Shown here: in pieces, positions 6,551 to 14,700 of the stretch | Layout of the letters: each line of letters begins with the position of its first letter | Position numbering within the stretch: position 1 is the first letter of the stretch | NCBI GenBank assembly: GCA_024280585.1 | Contig: JAJRPW010000142.1 | Location: 1-15,843, forward strand | Direction: 5' to 3' | From: Alphaproteobacteria bacterium | Lineage (GTDB): Bacteria > Pseudomonadota > Alphaproteobacteria > Rickettsiales > UBA6187 | Length of the DNA stretch: 15,843 bases | Translations under genes and position numbers: made by a program | The notes under the pieces: model-generated | Database searches by the model: none | The model's input: the letters and a program-made list of their open reading frames with translations, nothing else | Told to the model about the DNA's origin: nothing

Positions 6551-6799
6551 TTACCCCTCCTTTACTTTGATATATAATATTATACTTGCTAAAATTAATG
6601 TCACTATATTAGCAATTATAATTGGTACGCTGTTGATTAATATACCGAAAACAAGCCAATGCGCCACTCCTAAGACAAATAATATGTACATGATAAGCGA
6701 TATATCATGAGTTTGCCTAGTTTTAATTACTTTTATCGCTTGCGGTATAAAACAGCTAGTGGTTAAAATTCCAGCAATGATCGATACTATTGTTTCCAT
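6551..6799 (-). CDS. SemiSWEET-type sugar transporter, 82 aa
   Basis: Three-helix bacterial member of the SWEET/MtN3 (PQ-loop) family, working as a homodimer in the inner membrane. Helix 1 is about 4-22 and contains the Pro-Gln pair (CFIPQ, 16-20). It is followed by the conserved KVIKTRQTHDISLIMY loop, helix 2 (about 35-53) and helix 3 (about 57-77, IIIANIVTLILASIILYI, with the conserved helix-3 Asn). Sugars are the known substrates for characterised members; the actual solute here is unknown. It sits 24 bp downstream of hdaA and 2 bp upstream of the tautomerase gene. Confidence 0.9.
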   Translation of the reverse strand: METIVSIIAGILTTSCFIPQAIKVIKTRQTHDISLIMYILFVLGVAHWLVFGILINSVPIIIANIVTLILASIILYIKVKEG

Positions 6800-6823
6800 A
6801 TATTTAAATCTTATATTTGTAGT

Positions 6824-7480
6824 TTACCCGGACAACTCAAGGATCTTTTTCGCAAATGGTATAGTAATATTTTTACGTTGTTTTAAAGCCTCTTTATCCA
6901 GAATATCAACCATATCCTGAACTGCACCAAACGAACGTTCTATCCTCGTTATCAAGTATTCGATCACATTCATCTCAACTTTTAGCTGCCTATCAACAAA
7001 TTTTTTAAAAAAGATCTGTTTTAATAGCTCGTTATCAGGATTCGTTATCTTTAAATTTGCACATGCACTCAGCCGCGACCTTAAATCCGCAAGGCGTATT
7101 CCCATTTTATTCGGGTGCTTAGGTGAGGTCATTAACAAGTAGCAGCCTGACTCTTTTATTTTATTAAAAAAATGAAAGAACGCCGCTTCATCATGCACAT
7201 TTTCTATATCCTCTAAAATATAGCATTTATCATTTATGTCCAGCTTGTTATTTAGGTATATATCCTGCGAATCGATGAATTTTGCACCGGAAATTCGTTG
7301 CCAGATATTTGCCAGATAAGTCTTGCCACTGGATTTTTCGCCGTATATTAAGGCGATATTCGAAGGCCAGTCTGGCCAGTTATTTATGAATTTATAAGCA
7401 TATTCATTCGAGGATGATAAAATAAAATCCTCATCCTGTGCTTCCTCATCAAAATCAAATCTAAAAGATTTTTGTGACAT
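6824..7480 (-). CDS. hdaA: DnaA-like AAA+ regulator HdaA (Hda family), 218 aa
   Basis: Hda/HdaA binds the DNA polymerase clamp and stimulates ATP hydrolysis by DnaA, switching off replication initiation. The sequence contains Walker A GEKSSGKT (47-54), a Walker B-like CYILEDIE (86-93), sensor-1 region MTSP (117-120), RLADLRSRL (129-137) with the arginine finger, and a sensor-2 helix ERSFGAVQDMVDILD (181-195). The DNA-binding domain of full DnaA is absent, as expected for Hda. The N-terminal SQKSFRFDF probably takes the place of the clamp-binding motif but is a weak match to QLxLPL. The start is 3 nt after the permease stop codon, so the genes are coupled. The PerM-HdaA adjacency is usual in Alphaproteobacteria. 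Confidence 0.9.
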   Translation of the reverse strand: MSQKSFRFDFDEEAQDEDFILSSSNEYAYKFINNWPDWPSNIALIYGEKSSGKTYLANIWQRISGAKFIDSQDIYLNNKLDINDKCYILEDIENVHDEAAFFHFFNKIKESGCYLLMTSPKHPNKMGIRLADLRSRLSACANLKITNPDNELLKQIFFKKFVDRQLKVEMNVIEYLITRIERSFGAVQDMVDILDKEALKQRKNITIPFAKKILELSG

Positions 7481-7483
7481 ATT

Positions 7484-8569
7484 TTATGCCTTGGCTTTCT
7501 TTTTTACAGGGGTTTTTTTCTCTGCATAAAAAGGGCTTTCCAGATATTTTGCAAGGGCAAAACGTACAAAAACCCCAATAATAGCAGTGACTGGTATGGC
7601 GATTAAAATGCCGGTGAAGCCAAACATAGCCGCGCCTGAAAGCATTCCAAAAATGATCCATACCGGATGCAGCCCCACTTTATCACCAACTAATTTAGGT
7701 GATATGAATGAGCCTTCCAGCAATTGCACAATTGTGAAAACCCCTGCTACCAAAGCCAGATGGGTGATATCGCCAAATTGGAAAAAAGCAATCGCCAGGC
7801 CAACAATCACCCCGAACATCATACCAACATATGGTATGAAGGACAAAATACCGGTTGCCATGCCGATAAACAGGCCAAAATCGAGGCCGATAAACATTAG
7901 GCCGGTTGAATATAATGTCCCGGAAATCAGGCATACATTAGTCTGCCCGCGTATATAACCGGACAAAGTTTGATCAACCAATCTGGCTTGTTCACGGATT
8001 GTCGGTGCGTCTTTTGGCGGCAGCCAGCCATTTATTTTGGCAATGATATTATCCCAGTCACGAAGTATGTAAAAAGTTACAACCGGAGTTATAAATATTA
8101 GTGATAATAAATTGACGATAGCCAGTCCTGAATCCCAAATATTACCGACCATTTTTGCCAGAAAAGTTAGGACATATCCCGAAACTCCAGTCACAGCTTC
8201 CTTGGCCTTATCTATCGCATCCGGGTCAATTCGTTCTATGATATGGGCGAAAGACGGGATTATTTGTTCGTTAAATATTGCCACATACGCAGGGATTTTA
8301 TTAATCATTGTAATAAATTGGTCGTACATAATCGGCACGAGAAGAATCGTTATAAAAGTCAGGATAATAAAAAATCCAGCCGTTATGGTTATAGTTGCAG
8401 TTGTGCGTGAGGCACCGAGATTTTCTAGCTTATCTGCCGCCGGATCAAGAAAATAGGCCGCTATGAAGGCAACGACAAACGGTAGCAATATGTCACTAAC
8501 CATATTCGTAAACAGGATAAATATTGTTAATCCCACGGTCCAGAAAATTAATTTGTCTTTTAGTTGCAT
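7484..8569 (-). CDS. AI-2E/PerM-family membrane permease, 361 aa
   Basis: Polytopic inner-membrane protein of the AI-2E (formerly UPF0118/PerM) family. Predicted helices lie at about 8-24, 25-42, 60-82, 150-170, 212-232, 234-262, 268-290 and 303-338. A long amphipathic/periplasmic segment spans 83-145. Family landmarks are GYIRGQ (204-209), IPYVG (245-249), PKLVGDKVGLHPVWI (291-305) and the Gly/Ala-rich last helices (LSGAAMFGFTGILIAIP). The tail is Lys-rich (KKTPVKKKAKA). Some members export AI-2, others act as Na+/H+ antiporters; the substrate is unknown here. It is second in a minus-strand cluster, 15 bp after the DUF2066-like gene. Confidence 0.92.
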   Translation of the reverse strand: MQLKDKLIFWTVGLTIFILFTNMVSDILLPFVVAFIAAYFLDPAADKLENLGASRTTATITITAGFFIILTFITILLVPIMYDQFITMINKIPAYVAIFNEQIIPSFAHIIERIDPDAIDKAKEAVTGVSGYVLTFLAKMVGNIWDSGLAIVNLLSLIFITPVVTFYILRDWDNIIAKINGWLPPKDAPTIREQARLVDQTLSGYIRGQTNVCLISGTLYSTGLMFIGLDFGLFIGMATGILSFIPYVGMMFGVIVGLAIAFFQFGDITHLALVAGVFTIVQLLEGSFISPKLVGDKVGLHPVWIIFGMLSGAAMFGFTGILIAIPVTAIIGVFVRFALAKYLESPFYAEKKTPVKKKAKA

Positions 8570-8584
8570 TATTTTTATCCTATT

Positions 8585-9679
8585 CTAAGAAGCGTCATTA
8601 TCTACCAAAAACAATCCATTACCATTATTTTTTATGGTAAGCCCCTCATCATTTAAGCGGTCGTTGAAACTCTCATAACTATCATTGAAATATAAGTCAA
8701 TAATGGCGTATCGGGTTGTTATTTGGCTCACATCCATTTTTGTGATGAAATCAAGGGAAGATAGTTTTTTATTCACCACAACCCACTCAGACAAGCTCCT
8801 GATCGGAACTGTCACATTAATTTTTATTTTAGCGGATTGGGTGTTTTCTTGCTGCTTTTTCCAGATACGTTCAATACTGCTTACTATGCCGTCAGTAGCA
8901 CGTGACAAAATCATATCGAATGTTTCATCATCTTTTGCATAAAATGTTCGGTATAATTTTTCTGGTCGCTCCTCATCAATATAAGACATACTTACTTCCG
9001 CCAGGGTCCGGCCTTCCTCATCATATTTCAAGCTGGCCAGCAGGACTTTATCAGCATTATATTTTGTAATTATATTTTGTAGTTTTTCATAGTCGACATC
9101 GCCTTTTGCTATAGCCTTTAAATCCAGGTTCCAGCGATCATCAGCATCGCCTTTGGGAATAATAAAATTGACAAGATGGCTGTTTTCAATAGCTTCCTGC
9201 CAGGCATTTTTCCAAAGATTACTGGGCTGCCATATTGTAGCAGTGCCATCTTGGTATAATACCGGTAAAATTATCACCGGCTTGCTCTTCTTTTTTATAT
9301 AAGAAATACCAGACTCTTCAAGCAATCTGCCAATAAATAGAGGGTTAAATGAAATGCTCAAATTGGCTTTATAAAAATTGCGGGTGATTTTTTCATCTTT
9401 CACGTCAAACCCACGTACTAACTCAGAAATTTGCTCATCATCAAGCTTTGGCAAGGAGTTTTGTACATATTGCGGAGTTATTCTATCAAATAATTTATAT
9501 AACGCCTCTCTTTCCCCATTTTTTAAAGCTATTTTTTTGGATTCTTTGGCGTTGTCGCTGGTTCCGCTGGCATCAATACCTTTAACCGTAAACAAATCAG
9601 CAGCGTGTGAACCCATGCTAAAAACAGCGAATATCAAGGTAAAAATGACGGTGTATAAACGATTCATGGCGAATATCAT
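8585..9679 (-). CDS. Exported DUF2066-like protein, 364 aa
   Basis: Secreted or periplasmic protein of unknown function. A signal peptide is clear: MNRLYTVIFTLIF with a hydrophobic core and likely cleavage after SMGSHA (before ADLF). The N-terminal domain (about 27-150) has the alternating FTVKGIDASG / AKESKKIALKNGEREALYKLFDRIT pattern that I associate with DUF2066. The rest is mixed alpha/beta, with ITKYNADKVLLASLKYDEEGRTLAEVSMSYI in the middle and a C-terminal domain from about 280. The assignment rests partly on gene order, since DUF2066 genes lie between purM and the PerM-type permease in Alphaproteobacteria. Two starts are possible, ATG 9679 and ATG 9667. Neither has a clear ribosome site, and 9667 gives the more typical signal peptide. 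Confidence 0.8.
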   Translation of the reverse strand: MIFAMNRLYTVIFTLIFAVFSMGSHAADLFTVKGIDASGTSDNAKESKKIALKNGEREALYKLFDRITPQYVQNSLPKLDDEQISELVRGFDVKDEKITRNFYKANLSISFNPLFIGRLLEESGISYIKKKSKPVIILPVLYQDGTATIWQPSNLWKNAWQEAIENSHLVNFIIPKGDADDRWNLDLKAIAKGDVDYEKLQNIITKYNADKVLLASLKYDEEGRTLAEVSMSYIDEERPEKLYRTFYAKDDETFDMILSRATDGIVSSIERIWKKQQENTQSAKIKINVTVPIRSLSEWVVVNKKLSSLDFITKMDVSQITTRYAIIDLYFNDSYESFNDRLNDEGLTIKNNGNGLFLVDNDAS

Positions 9680-9699
9680 TGTAAATTAGGAATAAATCT

Positions 9700-9705
9700 A
9701 TTATA
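9700..9705 (-). promoter_or_regulatory. -10 box for the DUF2066-permease-hdaA cluster
   Basis: A perfect TATAAT on the minus strand. The expected start near 9693 leaves only about 14 nt before ATG 9679, which fits the missing ribosome site. The -35 position overlaps the edge of element B's flank (around TGGCTA) and is a poor match. It probably drives some or all of the six minus-strand genes down to hisZ. Confidence 0.5.
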
Positions 9706-9730
9706 TGGTTACACGAAAATTTAGCCATAG

Positions 9731-9836
9731 TATAGTATTTCTCATTTATTATTAAAGTGCTTCATTCTTCGGTTTATGTATGTTTAATACACTTCACCTC
9801 GAATGCCTGCTTTAATAATAAAGCAAAAACACTATA
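9731..9836 (+). mobile_element. MITE-like inverted-repeat element, copy B (106 bp)
   Basis: The left end TATAGTATTTCTCATTTA and the minus-strand right end TATAGTGTTTTTGCTTTA are imperfect inverted repeats that both run on into TTATTATTAAAG. A hairpin TGCTTTA-ATAA-TAAAGCA lies at 9808-9825. The core CATTCTTCGG...TTTAATACACTTCACCTCGAA aligns with copy A in the same orientation. It aligns with copy C in opposite orientation at about 68 of 79 positions by eye. There is no ORF. It occupies most of the spacer between the divergent purM and DUF2066 genes. Confidence 0.85.
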
Positions 9837-9858
9837 AATTCTAATTTTATACATACGG

Positions 9859-10914
9859 ATGCTAATGAAAAAAAATTCATATAAAGACGCAGGCGTTGAT
9901 ATTGACGCGGGTAATGAGCTGGTTGAGCGGATAAAACCATTAGCAAAATCAACAGCAAGAGTCGGTGCTGATTCCGAATTAGGAGGCTTTGGCGGGCTGT
10001 TTGATCTGGCCGCTTGTAAGTATAATGACCCGGTTTTAGTGTCGGCCAATGACGGTGTCGGCACCAAATTAAAGATCGCCTTTGCAGTTGATAAACATGA
10101 CACTATTGGGATTGATCTGGTCGCAATGTGCGTAAATGATCTGGTAGTGCAAGGCGCAGAGCCATTGTTTTTCCTGGATTATTTTGCCACAGGCGGTTTG
10201 GAAAATGATGTGGCTTATGACGTCATAAAAGGCATTGCTGATGGTTGCAAACAAGCCGGTGCAGCTTTGATTGGCGGAGAAACTGCCGAGATGCCTGGAA
10301 TGTATGCCAAGGGTCATTATGATCTGGCAGGGTTTGCAGTTGGCGCGGTTGAACGGGCACAAATTTTACCGAAGAGTAATATACAAGAAGGTGATGTGAT
10401 TATCGGCATTGCATCTTCCGGGCTGCATTCAAATGGGTTTTCGTTGGTAAGGCATATTATTGAAGGCCAGAATTTATCTTATGATGCGGCGGCTCCATTC
10501 GATGATAAAAAAACTTTGGGACAGGCTCTTTTGGAGCCAACAAGGATTTATGTTAAATCATGCCTGGAGGCGGTGAAAAGTGATAAGGTAAAAGCACTGG
10601 CGCACATAACAGGCGGTGGCTTTACGGAAAATATTCCAAGGGTGATGCCACAGGGTTTGACGGCTGATATTAATTGTGGGTCATGGGAAAAACTGCCGAT
10701 TTTCAAATGGTTGGCAAATGAAGGCGGTGTCGAGGATGCGGAAATGCTTAAGACGTTTAATTGCGGGATCGGTATGATTTTACTGGCGGATAACGGTGAT
10801 GCGGATTCCGTGATAGAAATTTTGCAGCAATCTGGCGAAAGAGCCGGCGTGATTGGCTCTGTTATCAAAGGCGATGCGGTTAAATTTTCATATATAGAAA
10901 AATTATATGACTAA
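9859..10914 (+). CDS. purM: Phosphoribosylformylglycinamidine cyclo-ligase (AIR synthetase), 351 aa
   Basis: Fifth step of purine synthesis: ATP-dependent closure of FGAM to aminoimidazole ribotide. Typical blocks are SYKDAGVDIDAGNELVERIKP (7-27), LGGFGGLFDL (41-50), VSANDGVGTKLKIA (61-74) for nucleotide binding, DLVAMCVNDLVVQGAEPLFFLDY (86-108), IGGETAEMPGMY (138-149) and DLAGFAVGAVER (155-166). The length is normal. A second in-frame ATG at 9865 is an equally possible start, since the ribosome site is weak (CGGA). It overlaps purN by 8 nt. The promoter region abuts MITE copy B, whose terminal ACTATA followed by AA gives a TATAAA at 9833-9838. Confidence 0.96.
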   Translation: MLMKKNSYKDAGVDIDAGNELVERIKPLAKSTARVGADSELGGFGGLFDLAACKYNDPVLVSANDGVGTKLKIAFAVDKHDTIGIDLVAMCVNDLVVQGAEPLFFLDYFATGGLENDVAYDVIKGIADGCKQAGAALIGGETAEMPGMYAKGHYDLAGFAVGAVERAQILPKSNIQEGDVIIGIASSGLHSNGFSLVRHIIEGQNLSYDAAAPFDDKKTLGQALLEPTRIYVKSCLEAVKSDKVKALAHITGGGFTENIPRVMPQGLTADINCGSWEKLPIFKWLANEGGVEDAEMLKTFNCGIGMILLADNGDADSVIEILQQSGERAGVIGSVIKGDAVKFSYIEKLYD

Positions 10915-11479
10915 GCTAAAGGTCGCAGTTTTAATTTCCGGTGGCGGTACAAATTTACAAGCCTTGATTGATGCTTGTGCGGGTGATGATTTTCCGGCGG
11001 AAATTATTTTAGTGCTGTCGAATAAAGCTGATGCTTATGGTTTGCAGCGGGCAAAAAAAGCTGGGATTAATACGTCCGTGATTAATCACAAGGATTTTTC
11101 TTCGCGCGAAAAATTTGACCAAAAAATGGATGAGGTTATAAAGAGTGCCGGTGCAGAATTTATTTGCATGGCCGGATTTATGCGTTTATTGTCCGAGTGG
11201 TTCGTTGAGAAATGGTTCGATAAATTAATTAATATTCATCCGTCTTTATTACCTGATTTTAAAGGGCTTAATGCGCAAAAACAAGCGTTTGATGCGGGGG
11301 TGAAAACTGCCGGATGCACAGTACATTTTGTGCGTAAAGAAATGGATGAAGGTCCGATTATCGTACAAAAATCGGTAGAAGTTAAAAAAGATGACACGGC
11401 AGATTCCCTGGCAGCAAAAATCCTGGAAAAGGAACATGAGGCTTATGTTGAGGCTTTGCGGGTTTATTGCGTCCGGTAA
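10907..11479 (+). CDS. purN: Phosphoribosylglycinamide formyltransferase (GART), 190 aa
   Basis: Third step of purine synthesis: 10-formyl-THF-dependent formylation of GAR. Seen are the phosphate-binding SGGGTNLQ (11-18), the catalytic Asn109 and His111 in INIHPSLLP, and Asp147 in MDEGPII. FMRLLS (91-96) is also conserved. The length is normal for the PurN type. ATG 10907 lies inside the last codons of purM, so the two are translated as a coupled pair. No clear intrinsic terminator follows. Confidence 0.96.
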   Translation: MTKLKVAVLISGGGTNLQALIDACAGDDFPAEIILVLSNKADAYGLQRAKKAGINTSVINHKDFSSREKFDQKMDEVIKSAGAEFICMAGFMRLLSEWFVEKWFDKLINIHPSLLPDFKGLNAQKQAFDAGVKTAGCTVHFVRKEMDEGPIIVQKSVEVKKDDTADSLAAKILEKEHEAYVEALRVYCVR

Positions 11480-11778
11480 GGTGAGTTAAAAATGGCCATC
11501 CTGGCTATATAAAGCTTATCCATTAAGCCGTCAGTTTTTCAAGAAGTATCCTGGGTTGCATTGTAATAATGCCACAGTTGGTTAAGCTTTTTTACCACAT
11601 ATGCAATTTGTGGTTTTAAAAATCAGAATAAACATATACAGCTATCAATAGGTCGCAGTTTTTGTGACCAGTTATATTTTGTATTTTTAAAGGTAGGAGG
11701 TAGCTCCTCCTGCAATAGATATGAAATACTAATGATTTTTATAAAAATTGTTAATTAAACTTTAATAAAGGTATTAAA
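11480..11778. other. Autotransporter upstream/leader region, no gene
   Basis: There is no credible ORF in these 299 bp. Several small inverted repeats occur: GCATT-GTAAT-AATGC (around 11559-11573), ACCACA with TGTGGT (around 11594-11614), GGTCGCA with TGTGACC (11651-11669, one G-U pair) and the stronger hairpin listed separately. The last 60 bp are very AT-rich. AAAGG at 11767-11771 is a suitable ribosome site for ATG 11779. I could not settle on a single -35/-10 pair. Confidence 0.5.
11693..11713 (+). promoter_or_regulatory. Leader hairpin 66 nt before the autotransporter start
   Basis: GTAGGAGG (11693-11700) pairs with CCTCCTGC (11706-11713) over 8 bp with one G-U, loop TAGCT. No T-run follows, so it is not a terminator. 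It sequesters a perfect ribosome-site-like AGGAGG that is too far from the ATG to be used directly. It may stabilise a long-lived mRNA or bind a regulator. Confidence 0.45.
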
Positions 11779-14700
11779 ATGATAAAAAAATCTTTTAAAA
11801 AATCCCTGTTGACGACGGCTTCGGTCTTTGCAATAGGGGCGTTTGATGCTAGTGGTGCTTTTGCCGCTGTGCAAACAACAGGTGGTAGTGTAGATATGAC
11901 TGCTGACGGTATTGCAGAAGGTGTTTTATGGGATGGCGTTCATACTTTAACAGTAACTGCAGCTCAAACTTCAATTGGTAACACTGGCGGGCTTAGTCTT
12001 GACAGTGGTGCGACTGACCGAGGTACACTTCTTCTTAATAACACAGGGGCTCTTGCTATTACTGGTGCCATTGGTCAAACTGGTGCTGGGGAGCAGCTTA
12101 CTCTTATAACTGTAAATACTACAGCCGTCACTTCTGTAGCTGGAGATATATTTGTAGAAGCAATTAATTTTGCTGCTGATGGTACCATTGCACTTGCCAG
12201 TGGAAAAACATTCACAGATGGCGCAATCGCAAGTGGTGTAATTACTTCTAGTTTGGCAAGCACCACTGTTGGACAAGGTACATTTACTCTTTCAGGTGGC
12301 ACACAGGCTGTAAAAGGTCAGATTGGTACTACTACTAATTATATTAAAACGGTTAATGCTGGTGTAGCGAGTGCAGCTACCACTTTTACAGCTGATGTAT
12401 ATGCGGTTACCACTAACGTAACTGGAACTGGTACTATTACTTTAAATACCAGTCTTTTTGGAACGTCACTAAGCTATGATGGTAATGGTACTGTAGTTAT
12501 AGCTACTGATGGTGAATCTATCACTGCAGCTATTACTAACGATACTGGAACTGATTCTCAAGGTACGTTGTCAATTACTGATGCAGGAACAATTAATGGT
12601 GCAATTGGTGCTTCAGGCGCTTCTCTCTTGAAAATTAACCTTACTACTAGCAACGCTTCAAAAACTGTTGCTTTTGTAGGTGATGTGTTCGCTACTACGC
12701 TACAATTTGGTACTCATGCCGCAGGTACTGCTACGTTCACAGATGGTTCTGATGTAACTGGTGCTTTTGTTTCTGGTGGTGATAATCTAGGCGTTATCAC
12801 ATTTGCTGGTACCTCTACGGTAACTGGTACGATTGGTAGCAGCACTTCCATCGATTTCAATATATTAAATGTTGGTGCAAATAGCAAAACGGTAACAATT
12901 AGCGGCGATACTTACGCAGTTAAAACAAATATCACAGGTTCTGGTACGCTTGCTCTTCAAGCTGACATAACCGGTGCCATAGACTTTGATGCCGATGGCT
13001 TCTTAACACTGGCTGATGGAAGTGATGTTACAGGCGTTATTCTTGCTGCTGCAGCTGACGATAATGGTACTATTACAACTGCTGGAGCATCTACCCTTAC
13101 CGGTATATTAGGTGCTGCTGCTGGTGGTAATGCCCTTAAAAAATTCACCTTAAATGGTGCGGATAAAACCGTAGCAACTTCAGGTGGCATACATGCCGCT
13201 TCAATTTATTTTGATGCGGATGGCACTTTAACTGTAGCGGACAATGATGCGGTCAATACTGGTACGATTACCACCGGCCATATCACAACAGAGACAAAAA
13301 ATACTGGTACTGTTAATTTCTTAGGTACTACAACGTTTGGTTCTGGTGATGACGATATAGGAACGAGTGCACTTCCGCTTAAAGCTGTGAAAATTACTGG
13401 TGCTGCTGATACTGTAACAATTACTGGTAACCTTTATGCGCAATCTGTTGTTATTGGTGATTCTGCAAGTGATGTCGCTGTTATTAGCATCGGTGCTGGT
13501 AAAACTTTATCTGCCGCTGTAACTACGTTCGCAACTGGTGATGGTACACTAACCTTTGCTGGTGCGGGTACTATGACTGGCCAGATTGGTACATCAAGCG
13601 CTGAATTGTTGTTAGTAACTGTTGGTAATGGCGCAGTAACGGCTGATAGCGATGTCTATGCTACAAGCGTTAATTTCGCTGGTGACAACGTATTTACTGT
13701 TGCTGCTGGTAAGTCTATCACTTCTTCCGCTGCAAGTGGAACCGCTATGGTTACAACAGGAACTGATGATGAAGGTACTTTGACTTTCTCTGGTTCAACT
13801 ACTGTAGCTGATGATGTTGGTACGGCTGCATTACAGTTGAATGTTATCAACTTTAGTGCTGGCACTGCAACGGTTAGTGAAGATCTTAATGCTGATACTA
13901 TTAACGTATTAGGTAGTACAAGATTAGAATTTACTGGCACTGCTAAAACTCATACTGGTGACCTTATATCTGCGGGATCTTCTACCGTTGATGTAAATGG
14001 TAATGCGGTAAGTATAGCTACTGGTGATGCTGATACTGGTTTATTCACACTTTCTGGAAATGGTACATTTGCTGTTACTGTAACTGGTGGTGACACCAAT
14101 GATTCAGGTAGCTTGACGGCTGTTGGTGTAGCTGACCTTTCGTCTGGTAATCTAACTGTTGCTGTTACTGGTAGCGAGTATATCGCTGCTGGAACAACAT
14201 ACGCTGTTGTTACGGCTGGAACATTAAATAATGATGAGGTAACAATTACTGATGATTCATATACTGTAAGTTTCACAGGAGATGGTGCAGCTAATGTTAC
14301 TGCCGGCACTCTTACGTTGACTGCGGTTCGTACTAACACATTGCAATCATCATCAACCCTTGTTAACGAGTCAGCGGTAGGTACAGCTTTGGAAGGTATT
14401 GCTGCTACAGGCAATCCTGACCTGGATGCTATCCAGGGTGCATTGCAAAACCTGTCATCTGCTGTTGCGGTAGAAGCTGCTCTTGCTACATTGGATCCTG
14501 ATGCATCTGGCATGACTTCACAAGCTTCTTCAGCTGCATCTGACGCTGCTCTTGGTACGGTTTCAAATCGTATCGAAACGGCACTAGGTGTAACTAGTGG
14601 TGTTGCAGCTGGTGGTATGTCTGCTAATAGTGGCCTTTGGGGTCAAGTATTCGGTACTTCAGCCGATCAGGATTATCGTAAAGGTGTCCGTGGTTACCAG

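Noticed and set aside
11594..11614. Terminator for purN at the ACCACA/TGTGGT inverted repeat
   Set aside because: Short stem, a T-run on the wrong side and only TTTT after it; not convincing.
13950..14513. Minus-strand 187-codon open frame opposite the autotransporter (and smaller ones at 12957-13190 and 13656-13940)
   Set aside because: Pro/Val/Ala-rich shadows produced by the strongly biased GGT/ACT/GCT codons of the plus-strand autotransporter.
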